Part shown: in pieces, positions 49,978 to 62,578 of the stretch
How the letters are laid out: each line of letters begins with the position of its first letter
How positions within the stretch are numbered: position 1 is the first letter of the stretch
Source of the DNA: Pyrenula massariospora
Taxonomy: Eukaryota; Ascomycota; Eurotiomycetes; Pyrenulales; Pyrenulaceae
Assembly (NCBI GenBank): GCA_021030905.1
Contig: JAGFMI010000001.1
Span: 2,232,001 to 2,296,000, forward strand
DNA length: 64,000 nucleotides
Direction of reading: 5' to 3'
The notes under the pieces: model-generated
What the model was told of the DNA's origin: nothing
The model's database searches: none
What the model saw: only the letters and a program-made list of their open reading frames with translations
Translations under genes and position numbers: made by a program

Positions 49978-51004
49978 ATGGACGTTCCCGTCGTTGCGAA
50001 TATTCTAGGGACCCTCGGAGCCGTCTGTTGGTCTGTACAGGTCTGTTTATCCTCTCTTCCCACCATCCTCTATTCCCCCGTCCAACGCAACACACCTTCG
50101 CCGTCCAGCTGCAAACATCCGCTATCACTTCCTATACGCCCGTACATGCTTCCTTGATTCCATTATATAAGCTAATTCCTACGATCAGCTCATTCCGCAG
50201 ATCATCATTAACTATCGGAGACATGACACAACTGGCCTCCAGCCGACAATGATGCTTCTCTGGGCCAGCGCCGGTGTCCCACTCGGTGTCTACAACATTG
50301 TCGAGAATTTCAACATCGCACTACGTGTGCAGCCACAAATCCTTACCCTTCTCAGCCTTCTCACATGGGCCCAGTGTAAATACTACGGGAGTAGATGGCC
50401 CTTGTTCAATGCAGGTCGCTCTGCGGCCCTCATTGCTGTCGCAATGGGAGGAGTGCAATGCGGACTTATCTTCGGCTTGAGGCGGGCAAGAGAAGAGAAG
50501 CTGACATGGCCGGTGACACTCATGGCAGCACTATCTGCTTGCCTATTGTGCGCTGGGGTCCTGCGACACTATTGGGATATCTACAGAAATGCCACCGTTC
50601 GCGGAATCTCATTCACCTTCGTGGGTATTGATGCTGCTGGTGATCTCACTTCTCTTATATCTGTCTTCTATCAGCCAAAGCTCGACATACTAGGAATGAT
50701 CATTTACGGGTCTGAGCTCGTCCTTTGGATAGGCGTGTTTATTTGTGGTGGGTATTTCAACTTCTACCCTTGGATCCGGGCAATTCTCCGCCGCGGTCGA
50801 CCCGAGGAGCGTGTAAGCAGTGACAATACTCCTAATTCATCCGGTGCGGAAGCTGTGACCTCGGCGCTTCCCGAAGTCATTTCCTTACGTTCCAACTCTT
50901 CATCCCGCTCTGCTTTCCGGACAGCTTCTCGAAGCAGCTACTCTTTACCCACTTTAACCACGCCTACTGAGACCGGTGATATTACCTTGGCCATGCTAAG
51001 CTAA
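49978..51004 (+). CDS. PQ-loop repeat membrane protein
   Basis: Exons 49978-50040 and 50189-51004 give 292 residues. The first PQ-loop is WSVQLIPQIIINYRRHDTTG, split by the intron right after VQ. The second repeat is NATVRGISFTFVGIDAAGDL, where the PQ dipeptide is not kept. About seven membrane segments are visible, followed by a Ser/Thr-rich cytosolic tail. Relatives are vacuolar/lysosomal basic amino acid or cystine transporters (Ypq/cystinosin class) and related proteins of unknown cargo, so substrate cannot be assigned. It converges on the next minus-strand gene with 96 bases between stops. Confidence 0.85.
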
Positions 51005-51100
51005 TCTAATTACGAGAGGATGATCAGTTTTTAACCACTTGCCAGCTGCAAAGAAAATGACATTGATGCTATAAATTTTTGCCCGACGAGATCCAAAGCA

Positions 51101-52984
51101 TTAAAAATGGGGAAGCACCTGGGACCAGGTAGGCGTCTCGTAAGCCGCTGCCGGTAATTGTCGAATCGAAATGAAAGACTCTACCACGATAAAGGCTCTT
51201 GCAAGACCGAGCGCTGAGCCACAGAGAAACACCAATGCGCCAAGTACCAGGTTATAGATAAGTCTTTTGTTTCCTTTCATCCAACTCTCCCAGAATTCGT
51301 TCAGTGGCATGTACGCATGCGCAATCCAGTTCAGCACGATCCAGAGTCCTCCGCAGAAGCCGATATACAAGGCCGATGTTCTCCACAACCATTTCTCGGC
51401 ATCACTAGGAAAATGTTCGGTCCAGGCTAACGCATGAAGGCCGCCGTAGACGAAATTGGACAGCCAGAGGATCATTCCCACTGCTAGACCACCGACATTG
51501 CGAAGGAGATCGTCATACGGCCAGTTTTGGATGTGATGAGCCAGCAACTCTGTTGGCGCAGGATGCAAGCAGTCGCCTTCTTCATGGACGTAGAGCATAT
51601 ATTGGCTGCGTAAGATAGGATATTGCTCGACAGCGATCGCTGCCAGCCTTCGACGGCGCTTAGTAGTGGGCGACCGAAGTTCGTTTACACCTTCCTCCAA
51701 GCTGACAAGGCGTGGGCGACGCTCAAAGAATGCTGTATCTAAAGCTCTTTTCTTCGAAATCTCTGCACGGACATTTTCCATCGACCGCTTTGAGGACCAT
51801 GCAAAGGAAATGTCGTTCTCGGGTTTTCTCAGCTGCTCCGCAATGTCGTCCGGTCTCGACTTCTCGCTTTCAAGCCGAAGGTGAAGCGATTCAAACTCTG
51901 ATCTTTTAGAATATAGCTTGAACGAAGCGAAAAGACTCTTGATCGATGTCTCGGCCTTGATCGACTTACTGTTGACCCTACCGCTTATCTCGCTACTCAT
52001 GTACATGTACGAGCACAGCGGCAAGATCCAATCACCATGCAGGATCACCGGTTCCTTCGGCAAAAGAGGCTTATTCCACCACATCGAATACATAAGCAAA
52101 GCACACAGTCTATCCCACGTTATCAGCATGTTGAACACCGCGGCAGCGACCACATTCTCGGCTTACACATGTGCAACTGTATTAACCTCTAGAAGAGTGA
52201 CTGGCAGCCGCGCAATCAGCCTCGCGAGGACCTGAACCAGCATCCACAGCGCCTGCAATACAACCAACGACTTCGCCAAATTGCTGGCCTTACTCTTATC
52301 AAGAATATCTGCTTCGGCTATTTCCGGCAAATGACCGCACCTTGCCAAGAGCGCTACACCTCTTGCTGTAAGAGTCAAGCGGCTTGGGCAACCAGCGGGG
52401 AGGAAGGATATTGAGTTGTCAGATTTAGCGTCCTGGATGAAAGTCTGGTCAAGGTGGAAGGCGAAGCCTCCGGTGGAGGCAAAGAAGCTGTGGGTGGCGG
52501 ACCAGGCGTGGTCAGGTTGGCGAGCGAAGCTTCCTGAATTGTTACATGAGGTACGTTTTAAACCCCCCTGCGCAGCTGTCATCTCGCCTCTGACAATCTT
52601 CTCTAGAAGCTTTGCTGAGCTCCACTGCCTCCACGCCGTGAAAACAACAAGCTCTGGTGCGTAAATACCGACCAAAATCCATCGTACGTTCGTCCATAAG
52701 CTTTGGTATTGCGTCTGTCCATGCGGTGGGACATTCAAGTGCAGCGCAGACCAGACACAGAGCAGTAGCGTAAGAAGGCACGACAGGACAAGGGAGAGAG
52801 TTCCTCTGCCATTAGGATCGGAGACGAAACCCACGTACTGGTGACTTTGTGCCTCGTCCTGTGGCTGGTGTAGATGCCCAGTCAGCGGTGCCGCGAGGGA
52901 AAGTGGAAGCAGCGTTGGTAAAAAGACAACAAGCATGATGGAATTGACTTGAGGTGTTGCGAACAACCCTTGAGACTTGGACAT
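51101..52984 (-). CDS. Conserved fungal multi-spanning membrane protein, function unknown
   Basis: Exons 52984-52167 and 52109-51101 give 608 residues. The hallmarks VGFVSDPNGRGTLSLVLSC, LCVWSALHLNVPP, TNVRWILVGIYAPELVVFTAWRQW, HSFFASTGGFAFHLD, and LLEVNTVAHV|LCALLMYSMWW (bar marks intron) define a family widespread and often multi-copy in Pezizomycotina. A signal-like hydrophobic N-terminus (VNSIMLVVFLPTLLPLSLAAP) precedes. Several C-terminal membrane segments follow (NVGGLAVGMILWLSNFVYGG, LYIGFCGGLWIVLNWIAHAY, LVLGALVFLCGSALGLARAF). No biochemical role is known to me. Confidence 0.85.
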
Positions 52985-53412
52985 AGACACTTAAATAATT
53001 TAGACGGTTGTATAATAAACGCTTACCAGGTCATCACCCTCTGGCTCCACACACCTTTACATGTTTGAGAGAAAACCAAAGCATGCTCTTCACCACGCGT
53101 TTCATCACGCATGCGATCCGCTCCAATTCAGCGGCAGTCGCAGCGTGCCACACTCGACTGCTGATCGCACAGGTCCGTTTGCGTGGTCGGCGGCTAAGTG
53201 GCTCTGCTTGTTGGCCTGGAAAAAAAAGACGCTACGTGCGGCACGGCTGCGCGCTTAAATCTTGAACACGGCGGTCAGAATCTGCTTCTTGAAAAGATGG
53301 CGACAAGATTGTTTTGCAAGTGATGCTTTTCTTTTCATTCCTTCACAGCCTACGATTTCGGCTGCTTCTCAGCAAGCCACTACCGTCGCATCAAGAACGC
53401 TAGCCGGCACCA

Positions 53413-54303
53413 ATGATTATGGCAAGACCCAAGAGCATGGCGGGCCCTTCGCCACTACTCAAATGGGACGATCTACTTCCATGGCAGAAAGATAACGAAT
53501 TCATCATTACCGGCTATCGACGTGCCTCGTTCTCAATCAGTACCTCTATGAAAAGTATTATGGGGGTACACAACGAGACCGTCAACATCTGGTCTCACGG
53601 TCTTGGAACACTAGCATACTCGCTAATACCTCTGTTTTTGGAGCTCTGCACTAGTTCGGATATCGACGGCAGAAAGCTTTCGGACAAGCGCGCTATCTTC
53701 GTATATTATGCATCAGTTGCCATTTGCTTCCTACTGTCATCCTCGTTCCACGTTTTACTCAACCATAGTCCACGAATCTGGCAGATAACATCTCAACTTG
53801 ATCATCTGGGCATAGTCCTAGTCATCTGGGGATCCACGATACCGAATGTCTATTTCGGTTTCCAATGTATCCCTTACCTTCAGCGCTTCTATTGGGCTTT
53901 TGCCTCTTTGTCGGCACTTGGTTGTGCGTTCGCCACAACACAGTCTGCTTTCCAGACCCCGAAAGGTCGTACCGTACGATCAAGCCTGTACAGTCTACTC
54001 GGACTGTCGGCATTCATTCCAGCAATACATAGCCTAAAGCTTTATGGCTGGTCAAAATGTAATGAGCAGATGGCTCTACTCTATTTTCTTGGTCTCGGCA
54101 TATTAAATGGAACGGGTACAGTGATCTATGCTGCACGAATCCCCGAGAGATGGTATCCACAGCGATTCGACATCGTTGGCTCTAGTCATCAGATCATGCA
54201 CATTCTTGTCGTTTGCGGGGCATTGAGTCATGCTATTGGGCTATCAAAAGCCTCGCAGTATTGGCAGAATGCTCGAGTACAGATCCCAGACGTGTGCATG
54301 TGA
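53413..54303 (+). CDS. PAQR-family (adiponectin receptor / Izh-type) seven-span membrane protein
   Basis: Single exon, 296 residues; ATGs at 53413 and 53419 are both possible. The motif order is that of PAQR proteins: ITGYRRASFSISTSMKSIMG, HNETVNIWSHGLG, SSSFHVLLNHSP, SQLDHLGIVLVIWGS, and the C-terminal GSSHQIMHILVVCGALSH. The conserved Ser/His/Asp/His-xxx-His residues form the zinc site of ceramidase-like PAQRs. Seven membrane segments are visible. In yeast, Izh proteins affect zinc and sterol/sphingolipid balance. Confidence 0.9.
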   Translation: MIMARPKSMAGPSPLLKWDDLLPWQKDNEFIITGYRRASFSISTSMKSIMGVHNETVNIWSHGLGTLAYSLIPLFLELCTSSDIDGRKLSDKRAIFVYYASVAICFLLSSSFHVLLNHSPRIWQITSQLDHLGIVLVIWGSTIPNVYFGFQCIPYLQRFYWAFASLSALGCAFATTQSAFQTPKGRTVRSSLYSLLGLSAFIPAIHSLKLYGWSKCNEQMALLYFLGLGILNGTGTVIYAARIPERWYPQRFDIVGSSHQIMHILVVCGALSHAIGLSKASQYWQNARVQIPDVCM

Positions 54304-54786
54304 AAGTGAATGGATTTCGCTATTAAAGCCTTCCACCCTTCCGATATAGTTAGGAAAGGTCTCTATTGACATTTATGACGCCATTGTTCCTTCAAATGGA
54401 GACCGACTCAGAAGCATTCACGACAAATAGGATGCCGAGGTATGCTTAAGCAATAGGAGGCCTAGATCAATCCAGCTCCGAATGCATGAGGTTTATAAGA
54501 CTTCTTGATTCGATTCACAGACCTTCGCCAGAAGCTCAGATCCAGCATGACCCAAGAAGACTACGACTAATAGATGTCGATGATATACCATTATCTGCTG
54601 TCAGGATTGCGATGTATTGACCAGTCGTACACCCTATCACATGCCGGGTCTTCCATCCTCTTCCCCAACTCCAGCCCCTCCTCTTTTTTTAAGTCACGGC
54701 CTCTGCGTGCTTCCATCTAGAGCTTTGGTCTTATTCGCATGGCGCGGATCCCAATCCAAAATGTCTAATTCCCCTGCATCTCTCCT
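54304..54786. other. Intergenic, no gene seen
   Basis: 3' space between convergent PAQR and metallopeptidase genes. Nothing else recognised. Confidence 0.5.
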
Positions 54787-56157
54787 TTAGTTACGAATCA
54801 TGCCCCTTTCAAACACCAGAACTCCCTCGCGCGCCATCACAGAGTGTCTGGATAATCTCCAGCCGTAGTCGGCGAGGGTGGCTAGTAAGCAGTAGTAGAC
54901 AAAGTTGTCGGCGTTGTAGAGGGATGCATGCCAGTTGAGCTCCCGTATGGCATCCCAGTCGTATGCAACCTCGCCTCCTTCTGTGACCATGTCTCCTCCT
55001 GTGGAATTGGAACGTTAGAGAGAAATTGTCAACGTTATGATGAGGAAGCTGCTTAGGTAATGTCCATTCATACTAGTACAGAGACGTCAGGAATCAGTGA
55101 ATGAAAGACCTACGGTACCAAGGAGGAAGATGGAGGAACTGTAAATGTTATTAAGAAATCTTGATTACAGTTCGGTCAGAGTCTGTACAGACCTCGTGCA
55201 GCAACACCAAGCTCGTCATAGCTCTGAAGGCCCAAAGTGCACCGCGAGGACCTCTACCTGCGTCATGGATAAAATGCCGAAGATCTGTCCGGGTGCTGAA
55301 CTCATCTAAAGTGTGTATTGCTTGGTTTAACTGATAATCGCAAACCTGTAAACGCATTTCGTCAAAATCTGCGGTCCAGTGTGCTGTGGAAATTCCGAAG
55401 CTGTAGCAACTCACAGTAATAGTGGCCCTATCTTCCAGTTGGTCCGGTATCGGCCATCCTGAGCACTTGGAGGTCCACGTCACTGCTTGTAGACCATTTT
55501 CAAGGCAACTAAATGCACCAAGGTACATTCCATTGTCGATGTCAGACCACTCTTGGTATTGAAAATTCAATGGACTTTGTCGGGGATTGCGCGGTCTAAG
55601 TCTTTGTGGAAGATAGCCTGACGGCCAAAACGCTTGCGGTGACTCTGGACGAAGTGACCTGGAGATCGAAAAATTATTGTTAAGCGATATGAAAGATCTG
55701 TAGCGAGACTTTGACCGTACCACCTCGAACCACCATTGATGTCCTGAGGATCGTTATCACAGTAGAATCGATAATTCGAATCCTCTCTATGATGAATCTC
55801 CGTCCATGTCGGGACAGTCGCGGTGAATCCTGCGAAGTCATCACATTAGTAAGATATTTTGATGCATCGATTATTTAGCATGGGATACTAACTGTCAAGC
55901 CATATGAAAGCCGCTGAAGGGGAACTTCTGGGTACTTTGAACAATGTACTAAATACTTCTGACATATAGTCATTATTCTGGGGGTCATGTAATCTCGCGT
56001 TTCCTCGTCTTGCCATATCCACGGCACCTTGGAGAGCATCTTCAAAGGTGTTAGATGGTTGACCGTTTCGCAATCTGCACGATTCATGGACCCAGTATTC
56101 CTGCGCAGCGGCTGCTAAGACAAAGTTCACAATTGGAAGCTTTGCGAAATGTCTCAT
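54787..56157 (-). CDS. Secreted M35-like (zincin) metallopeptidase, apparently intact
   Basis: Six exons (56157-55893, 55829-55721, 55658-55415, 55345-55193, 55138-55114, 54998-54787) give 335 residues. A signal peptide (RHFAKLPIVNFVLAAAA) precedes QEYWVHESC. Marks are YRFYCDND, WSDIDNGM, ATIT|VCDYQL and SLVLLHE|FLH: an intron splits the zinc motif, and removing it restores HEFLH at residues 256-260. Exon 5 is only 25 nt. Downstream come YDWDAI, NADNFVYY and ADYGWRLS, typical of secreted fungal proteins in the deuterolysin/aspzincin (M35) surroundings. It is expected to act outside the cell on peptides. The third zinc ligand is not certain. The gene at 1858-3267 is its homologue with a shared exon plan. 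Confidence 0.85.
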
Positions 56158-57980
56158 CGTGTTTCAGGTGACAGTTGGATGTCCACTTTGCCAATACTAG
56201 GTTGCTTGCTGCGCATACGGTGGGCGAACAATAGGCCCTTTTAGAGAGACATGAGAAAATTCAAGAGGTTTGATTGAATAATTGTTTATGGACCGAACGC
56301 GATCCGGATATTTTACCGGAGCTTTGTGTTAGTACGACGCTCTTGAACTTCACGCGATACCTGTATAAGCTGCATAAGCGGCACGATGCAGCCCTGTTGC
56401 ACGCGGTCGAGTTTTGTCGGGAGTCATAAGAGCAAGGAGGTTGAGAAGGATGGAATAAGCTGTAAAATACAGGTCTAGCATGTCTATAACCATTCAGAGG
56501 GAGAGGAAGACATGCAACGGAGACACGTTAACAAAGCTGCTTCGGAATGACGAGCGTGGAAAGACATTTACGGAGCGTAGAATGATTGATTGGCTCTGCT
56601 CTTGAAGGGGCGGAGACTGAAGTGGACGTTCTGCTCGGCAAACGTCCGTCTACGCATGGTGTGCGTGATCCCCGTCTGAGTCTTCCATCCCAACACTTCT
56701 TCAATGGCGCAGACTGCGAAGCAGGAAGCGAAAATGTGGGCATTCAGATGATACTACGACTAAGCCGGGAAGTTACACATTACCCAATACCGGTCATTAA
56801 GCTATAACCGTCACAGGATCACTCAACTCCGAGCAGAAGGCCGATGGCTGACCACAAATTCAGACTGCTGTGAGATCACCTGCTAGTAGTACTCCAAGAT
56901 CCGCTCGGCAAAGAAGGTTGTGTATCAATAAATAGGAGCCACTGCCATCGATTGAGAAAAGTGAACAAGTAAAAATGTCCACAATCCAGGCGACTGCATG
57001 TCTTGGTTGATGAGTACTCCGTCAGAATAAGAAATACAGTCACATCCTGGGAGTGCGAGGAGTCATAGTCATTTTGGTCAGCTATAACCAAGTTGCCGCA
57101 AATCGTAAACGGTTCTTTAGTATAGTTATGACTTAATATAGGCAAATTTTTAAATGACAAAATTCTTTTAACCGATTCTGTACACCTTTGATAATATCAC
57201 ATCGACCCCAGCCCATTGTAGCTATGGCGATGACGACCGCTGCTTCAAAAAAGGGGAGCTGGGTTGCTGCGAGAAGCTTACAGTTGAATGAATATGGATT
57301 GCTTATATCGAGACCTGACTGCACATCAAAAATTGATTGCATCTCCAGCACTGAAAATTATTCGGCCAAAGGTACTCACATGGTCGAGGAGAAGTTCTGA
57401 GGTAGTGCCGAATAGGAACCGCATACACAGCAGCTTTTCAAATCATGATGTATCGTGGACTAGCTCTTTCTTCTATCGTCGGCGTCCTGATCGAGCATTG
57501 CGTTAGGCCAACTTTGCACTCGTTTACCTAAATTCTTCTAGGCGCTCTCTGAAGATTCGTTGATCCTGTAGAGATTTCAATATAGATGTTGGAGTACATG
57601 ATACAAGGCCTAAAGAGTCTACGACCCTCGTTTTAGTAGAGCGGCCTCACAACAGTGGACATGGAGTGAGCGAATTCTTAGGGAGACCCGTCAACTCAAC
57701 TAAGTCCCATTCCCACTAGGGATTCTTCTACCACCTTTAAGGAAGCTGAGTTGCGTAGATGTCGAAAGTTCGCTAAGAAGTAGCTTCCGGTCTGAGAGCC
57801 TTGTCTCGCTGAGTAAAGTTCGGACCGCTAAGGAGCGGCTTAGACAGTAATGGCTCGGTGATGAAATAAGCTTCATGCATAATATTGCACCTGTACGTAG
57901 CTTAAAGAGATGAGCTAGAGGGAGGATTGTGATGGAACAAGAGCAATTTATGCTGGTATCTAAGCGGTATCATTTGTGAT
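56158..57980. other. Gene-poor stretch with a dispersed repeat
   Basis: No supported gene in 1.8 kb. The second copy of the dispersed repeat lies at 57220-57327. Open frames are short and motif-free. Confidence 0.5.
57220..57327 (+). repeat. Dispersed repeat, copy 2
   Basis: Aligns with 36630-36737 in direct orientation at roughly 70-75% identity by eye, with many transition differences. Neither copy has visible terminal repeats or coding capacity. A TTCGTTGATCCTGTA string also occurs near both copies (about 36582 and 57554) but on opposite sides, so it is not clearly part of the same unit. Confidence 0.6.
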
Positions 57981-59713
57981 TCATAAAATGTATCTAAAGC
58001 CTTTGTTGTCTATCTCCGTCATATCGTGCTACCCAACATTAGCTTGGTAGATTCGTAAAGCAGAAAAGAGTGAATGGAGAAGAAAACTTACCATACCCGC
58101 TTCCACGGCAGCTTTTCGTCCCTCCTCGGTCCGCGCAATTCCCTCTCGATCTCGCCGTTTGTTGACAGAGTACATGTAAATATATAAAATCACGACCATG
58201 GCGAGCTTCACCACATATCCAACAAGCATAGCAACATATGCCGACTGGTAACGCGGTGCTTCACTATTCTTGAAAGTTTGTGGCCCTAATATATTTGGTC
58301 AGCAAGCTGAGCAGGTTTAGCATATTTTTAGAGTTCCCATACCGATGATGTTTCCCACACAATACCCAGTAAACAAGACAGCTCCTGTCAGCTGCTTCTT
58401 TGTGAAGCCCGCCACATTGCTACTTACCATTGTCAGGCTCATACTGAATCCCAACCCTTGAAAGAAGCAGAGCCAGAGTGCCACTAATCGACCCCACTTA
58501 TTGTGCTGTGGCAACCCGACCAAGAGCCCCGCGCCAATGATGCAAATACTGTTCGCTGTAATCATGGTAATGCACCGACTATTTGGACGTTTGGTGCAAA
58601 GATAACCTCCGATTAACAAGGAAAAGAATTGGACTGCTCCGCCAGGAATTTGGAGATATTGTGTGCCAAGCGTATCGAAACCGAAAGATCCAACGATGAT
58701 CGATGTGAAGGACGTGAGAGCGGAGTTAGGAACCTGGGCACCCACAGCCATGACGAAGAGAATCCAGGTTTTCGGGTCCGAAAAGGTTTGCCAGGCTTGA
58801 TGCTTCTTAAAGACATGGTTCTTGACACCTTGACGATTTGCTGCAACACGTTCGACGGCTATAGCTCGTTCGCGTTCTGACAGGAATTTTGCGGTGGCAG
58901 GAAGGTCAGGTAGTAACAGTAGAGACGCTAGGCCGCAGGCAAGAGAACATGCGCCAAAGATGATGAAAACATACATCCATCTGGCGATTCCAGTCGTAAT
59001 GTGGCCGACGGCATAGCCGATCAGTCCACCAAACATGGTTGCAACCCCATTCGTACAGTAATAGCTCATTAATCTTTCAAAGTTGTCAAATGGTTGGCGT
59101 CATCTCAGACTTTTGGGGGGGAAATGGTGACTGACCTCAGAGGTTGCTCGGTAGCAGTATACCACATCGACATGATCAATACAAAGCCAGGATTAATGGC
59201 AGACTCCAGCAAGCCAAGAAAGAATCGATTTGCGGCAATACCGGCGAAATTATAGCAAGCTGGAGTGCTTATAAGAATGACACCCCAGGCAAGCGTCGTG
59301 CATGCGAGGAACTTTCCCAGGCGGAACCGTTGCATCAGGTAGCCAGCAGGGTATTGTCCGGCCATGTATCCAAAGTAGAAGATTGAGCCTAGCCATGAAT
59401 AATCTTGACCGTGAAGGTTTGTACCCTTCTTAAGTCCGTACACACTGGCATAGTTGATTCCATTTTTATCTAGATACTGTAGGAGATAAGTAAACCAGAG
59501 AAGTGGTATGAGACGGAGATCTATCTTTCTCAGGACACGCTTCGCTTCGTTGGAGTCGACTTCATTGTTTCGATATTGCTTGTAAAGGTTGTAGTTGTCG
59601 TCAAAATCGCCACTTGTACTTGATGGGCGGGAGATCTCCTGGTCAGATATCGGGTCGTCTAGAGCAGCATGCGGCGAAGATTCTACAACTTTTGTCTCTT
59701 TGGTAATAGACAT
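57981..59713 (-). CDS. Major facilitator permease, allantoate/Dal5 type (anion:cation symporter family)
   Basis: Four exons (59713-59136, 59073-58343, 58285-58092, 58028-57981) give 516 residues with about twelve membrane segments. Typical are KIDLRLIPLLWFTYLLQYLD, DYSWLGSIFYFGYMAGQYPA, ANRFFLGLLESAINPGF, MSMWYTATEQPLR, GAVLFTGYCVGNIIG and the terminal tail DMTEIDNKGFRYIL, which is characteristic of Dal5-like permeases. Likely substrates are small organic anions such as allantoate, ureidosuccinate, nicotinate or dipeptides; the exact one is not readable. The start is placed at MSITKE (59713) because upstream in-frame residues are atypical. The 48-nt last exon is supported by the family ending. 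Confidence 0.9.
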
Positions 59714-62578
59714 TGTTGCCAGCGAAGGTCGAAGGCTTCGACGGCGCAAAGTAGTATAGACGAGGCTGAGGAGGCTCCATGTGAAGGTGTGCGAGACCAG
59801 TTGGTGCGAATATCCAAATCTGTCGTCATAGGAACTTCCCGGAAGTAGCACTCGTCTCTGGCTCTATTACAGCGGCATTCAAGGCTAGCGAGACAACGAC
59901 TTACCTAGGTTCATTTCTAGCCGCGAACTCCAATTGCCGGAGAAGTAGTACGAGGCGTCGGGCAGAACTTGACCTTGTCCTAAATCCGCACTTTCCTTCT
60001 CGGATGATCGCGTCATGTACGCGTCGATGGCGCGATAATATCACGTGATAATAATTGCCAAGAATATTTCCTAAAAAGGTCCATCCTATTGGGATACGAG
60101 CCACTTCGGTACCTAAGCTATTGTGTACCTTTAGGCAACCTATTAAATTAAACTAGATAGATGGGGAAGCCTGCAGCCCGATCACAACTTATCAGCCAAG
60201 ACGTCCTGCGATATGCATCAAGCCAAAACTCGTGCTACTCCAAGATCAACCCGAAATTTCACCTTTTCCATCCTGTGTCGTTCCCTCTTCGCGTGACCTA
60301 CAATTCGCGCCTCGAGAAATACTGGTAACTCGGGTACACTTCAAATGCGCTAGACGAAGGTCCGTGAAAGTCAAATTACAATGATAATGAAGAAGAAGGG
60401 AAGGAGCAGCTCGATGTCGACAGTCAATCAGAGTCCTCTAGTTATCATTTTCGAAACCTACCACTACATGCGCAAGCATTCCTTCAGTAGCAACATTTGT
60501 GTTGCATTAGCTACAGTAAAAGTCAGCACGACGCGATAAGTATTTCAAAGCGAGCTTATAAGATGCAGCTAAGACGGGGCACCAAAAATAAGCAAGATAA
60601 ATGGAAACGGCAGCAGACTTTGGAGCCAGATAAGACTTTTTGGAAATCGTTTCTTCCAGATAATCTCTAAGAACTCTCTAATGCTCGCCGACCATGTAGG
60701 AAACAATCGTCAAGAAAACCTTATTAAACTTAAGCGGATGCCCTTGCCGAGCAACGATCACCATCGCTAATGGGCCGGTTGGGGTTTCCAAACGAGCTGT
60801 CATCGCTAAAGTCGATACACCCGCCGCTTCAGATGATGGTTAGGACATCGCAAAGGAGAACTTGGCGATGGGCTTGGTCGAAAATTTCCATCACTGTCGT
60901 AGGCTGCCAGGCGGTAAGTGAGCACGCGGGGAAAGTTTATATTGATAGCAATCAAAGCCCAGACTCGCTAACAAAAAACGGAGGATATCTAGTGAGGCAA
61001 AGGAGGCCGAGATGGTTAAAGCTGACACCTGGAGCACAAAATTTTGAGACATTTAACAATGAGAGGGAGCATAGCCAGGATAAAGAGGGGTTGTCAGTTG
61101 GGAGGAGGATTCGGGAAAAAAGTTGCAGCTGCGAGGATATCCCATCTTCAATTCAAGATGACGTCGCTTTGCCTATCGTCGCGATTGAGCATTCTTGGTC
61201 TGCTTTCAGCCCTCGACCAGCCTGTTGAGGGCCCATTTTGTCGCGCATCGATTACTATCAATGAGAAGTACTAGCACCAATGGAGGGACAAATTAGTCCA
61301 ATAGTTTTACACGATCTAAAATTAGTGAAGACTGATCAGCAATCATGCTCAAGTCTGCCTTGCATTACCTACAAACTCACGGTATTATCTAAGTCATACC
61401 TATGACCTGCCAGAAAATCTTTTTCAGAATTTAGCAAGGCCTGGACATGCCCGCAGCTTACTAGCTCTGAGATACTGCTGTCGGCTCTTCATTAGCTTTC
61501 CATCTTGTTCAGTACGGCTGATCTTTTCCACAAGTTGTGGAAGAAGTCGCATTTCCGATGTCCCACAATTACCCTTCTACTCCAACGAGAATTTTCTTTT
61601 CAAGATGCTTGGTGTGTCCTTCGGCCTATCAAGGCAACGAGTCTTAGCCGAAAACTCCATCACGTTACATAGATTTCCCAAAGAAGTTACTATCAAACTC
61701 TCAAATGACTCGCACCATCAGATCTGCAGTTGAGGCAGTCGACCTTAGGTATTACAGGCATCTAGCATCTACTGACTGAAATCTACTGGCTGCGATAGTG
61801 GGGGCGCAATACATACCTTGACAAAGCTGAAGCTGGAGACGCATAGCTCTTAAATTAGGAAACGCTCAGCCTCTTCTCGCCCCAGCCTCGGCCTCCGCTC
61901 TGCCAGAGTGCTGATGATTCGATATGATCTTCCGGTGGTCAGCACAATATGCATATACCATGCATCCCATATCATACGTGTCAGGTTTCCAGTGGTTTCA
62001 AGCGGCAAATGATTTACATATGATGGGGCTGAAGATGAATCACAAGCAGGGTAAACATTGCTCTGTTGAGACGGCCAGCGGCCCCTTCTTCATATCGTAA
62101 GGATACTGACAAACGAGTGCTGATGAGCATGAAAGTCTGTAGCGTAATGGTACGACCCCAATGTTTTCTTCTAATAGGTCCATTAATCTTCCGTTATCGC
62201 CAGGTCATCTGCAGAATGGACAGCAAAGCTTTAAGCTAGTCCATGATCGATAAGCAACATGCTATGAGGCAATTAAAACAACCTACGCGTGTGACCACCA
62301 TTTCTTTTGCACGATCTATTTCTCGTAGATCGAGCAGCGAGATTTGACCTCTCCTTACTAAGAGATGTGCGCCTCTTATACCGTCATAGATTGAACCCAA
62401 AGACCATCAACTCTCATCAGTGATATTGAAATTGGGTATGAGGTGTTGAACTCGTTGGTCCTTTCTGTGGAAGTTCTTTTGCTATCCTTCACAGCTCGTC
62501 TATTCGGATGACGACCAGACATCTCGTTAGACCCTGCCAGTACATACATTAGAGCTCAGCTGTTGTTCCTCAAGAATT
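59714..62578. other. Gene-poor stretch of 2.9 kb
   Basis: No coding region, tRNA or clear repeat was supported. Sequence is moderately AT-rich. Upstream regions of the flanking divergent genes must lie at its edges. Confidence 0.5.

Noticed and set aside
60995-61070. GGCCGAGATGGTTAAAGC resembling the 5' half of a Ser/Leu tRNA
   Set aside because: No matching anticodon stem, B box or acceptor stem follows.
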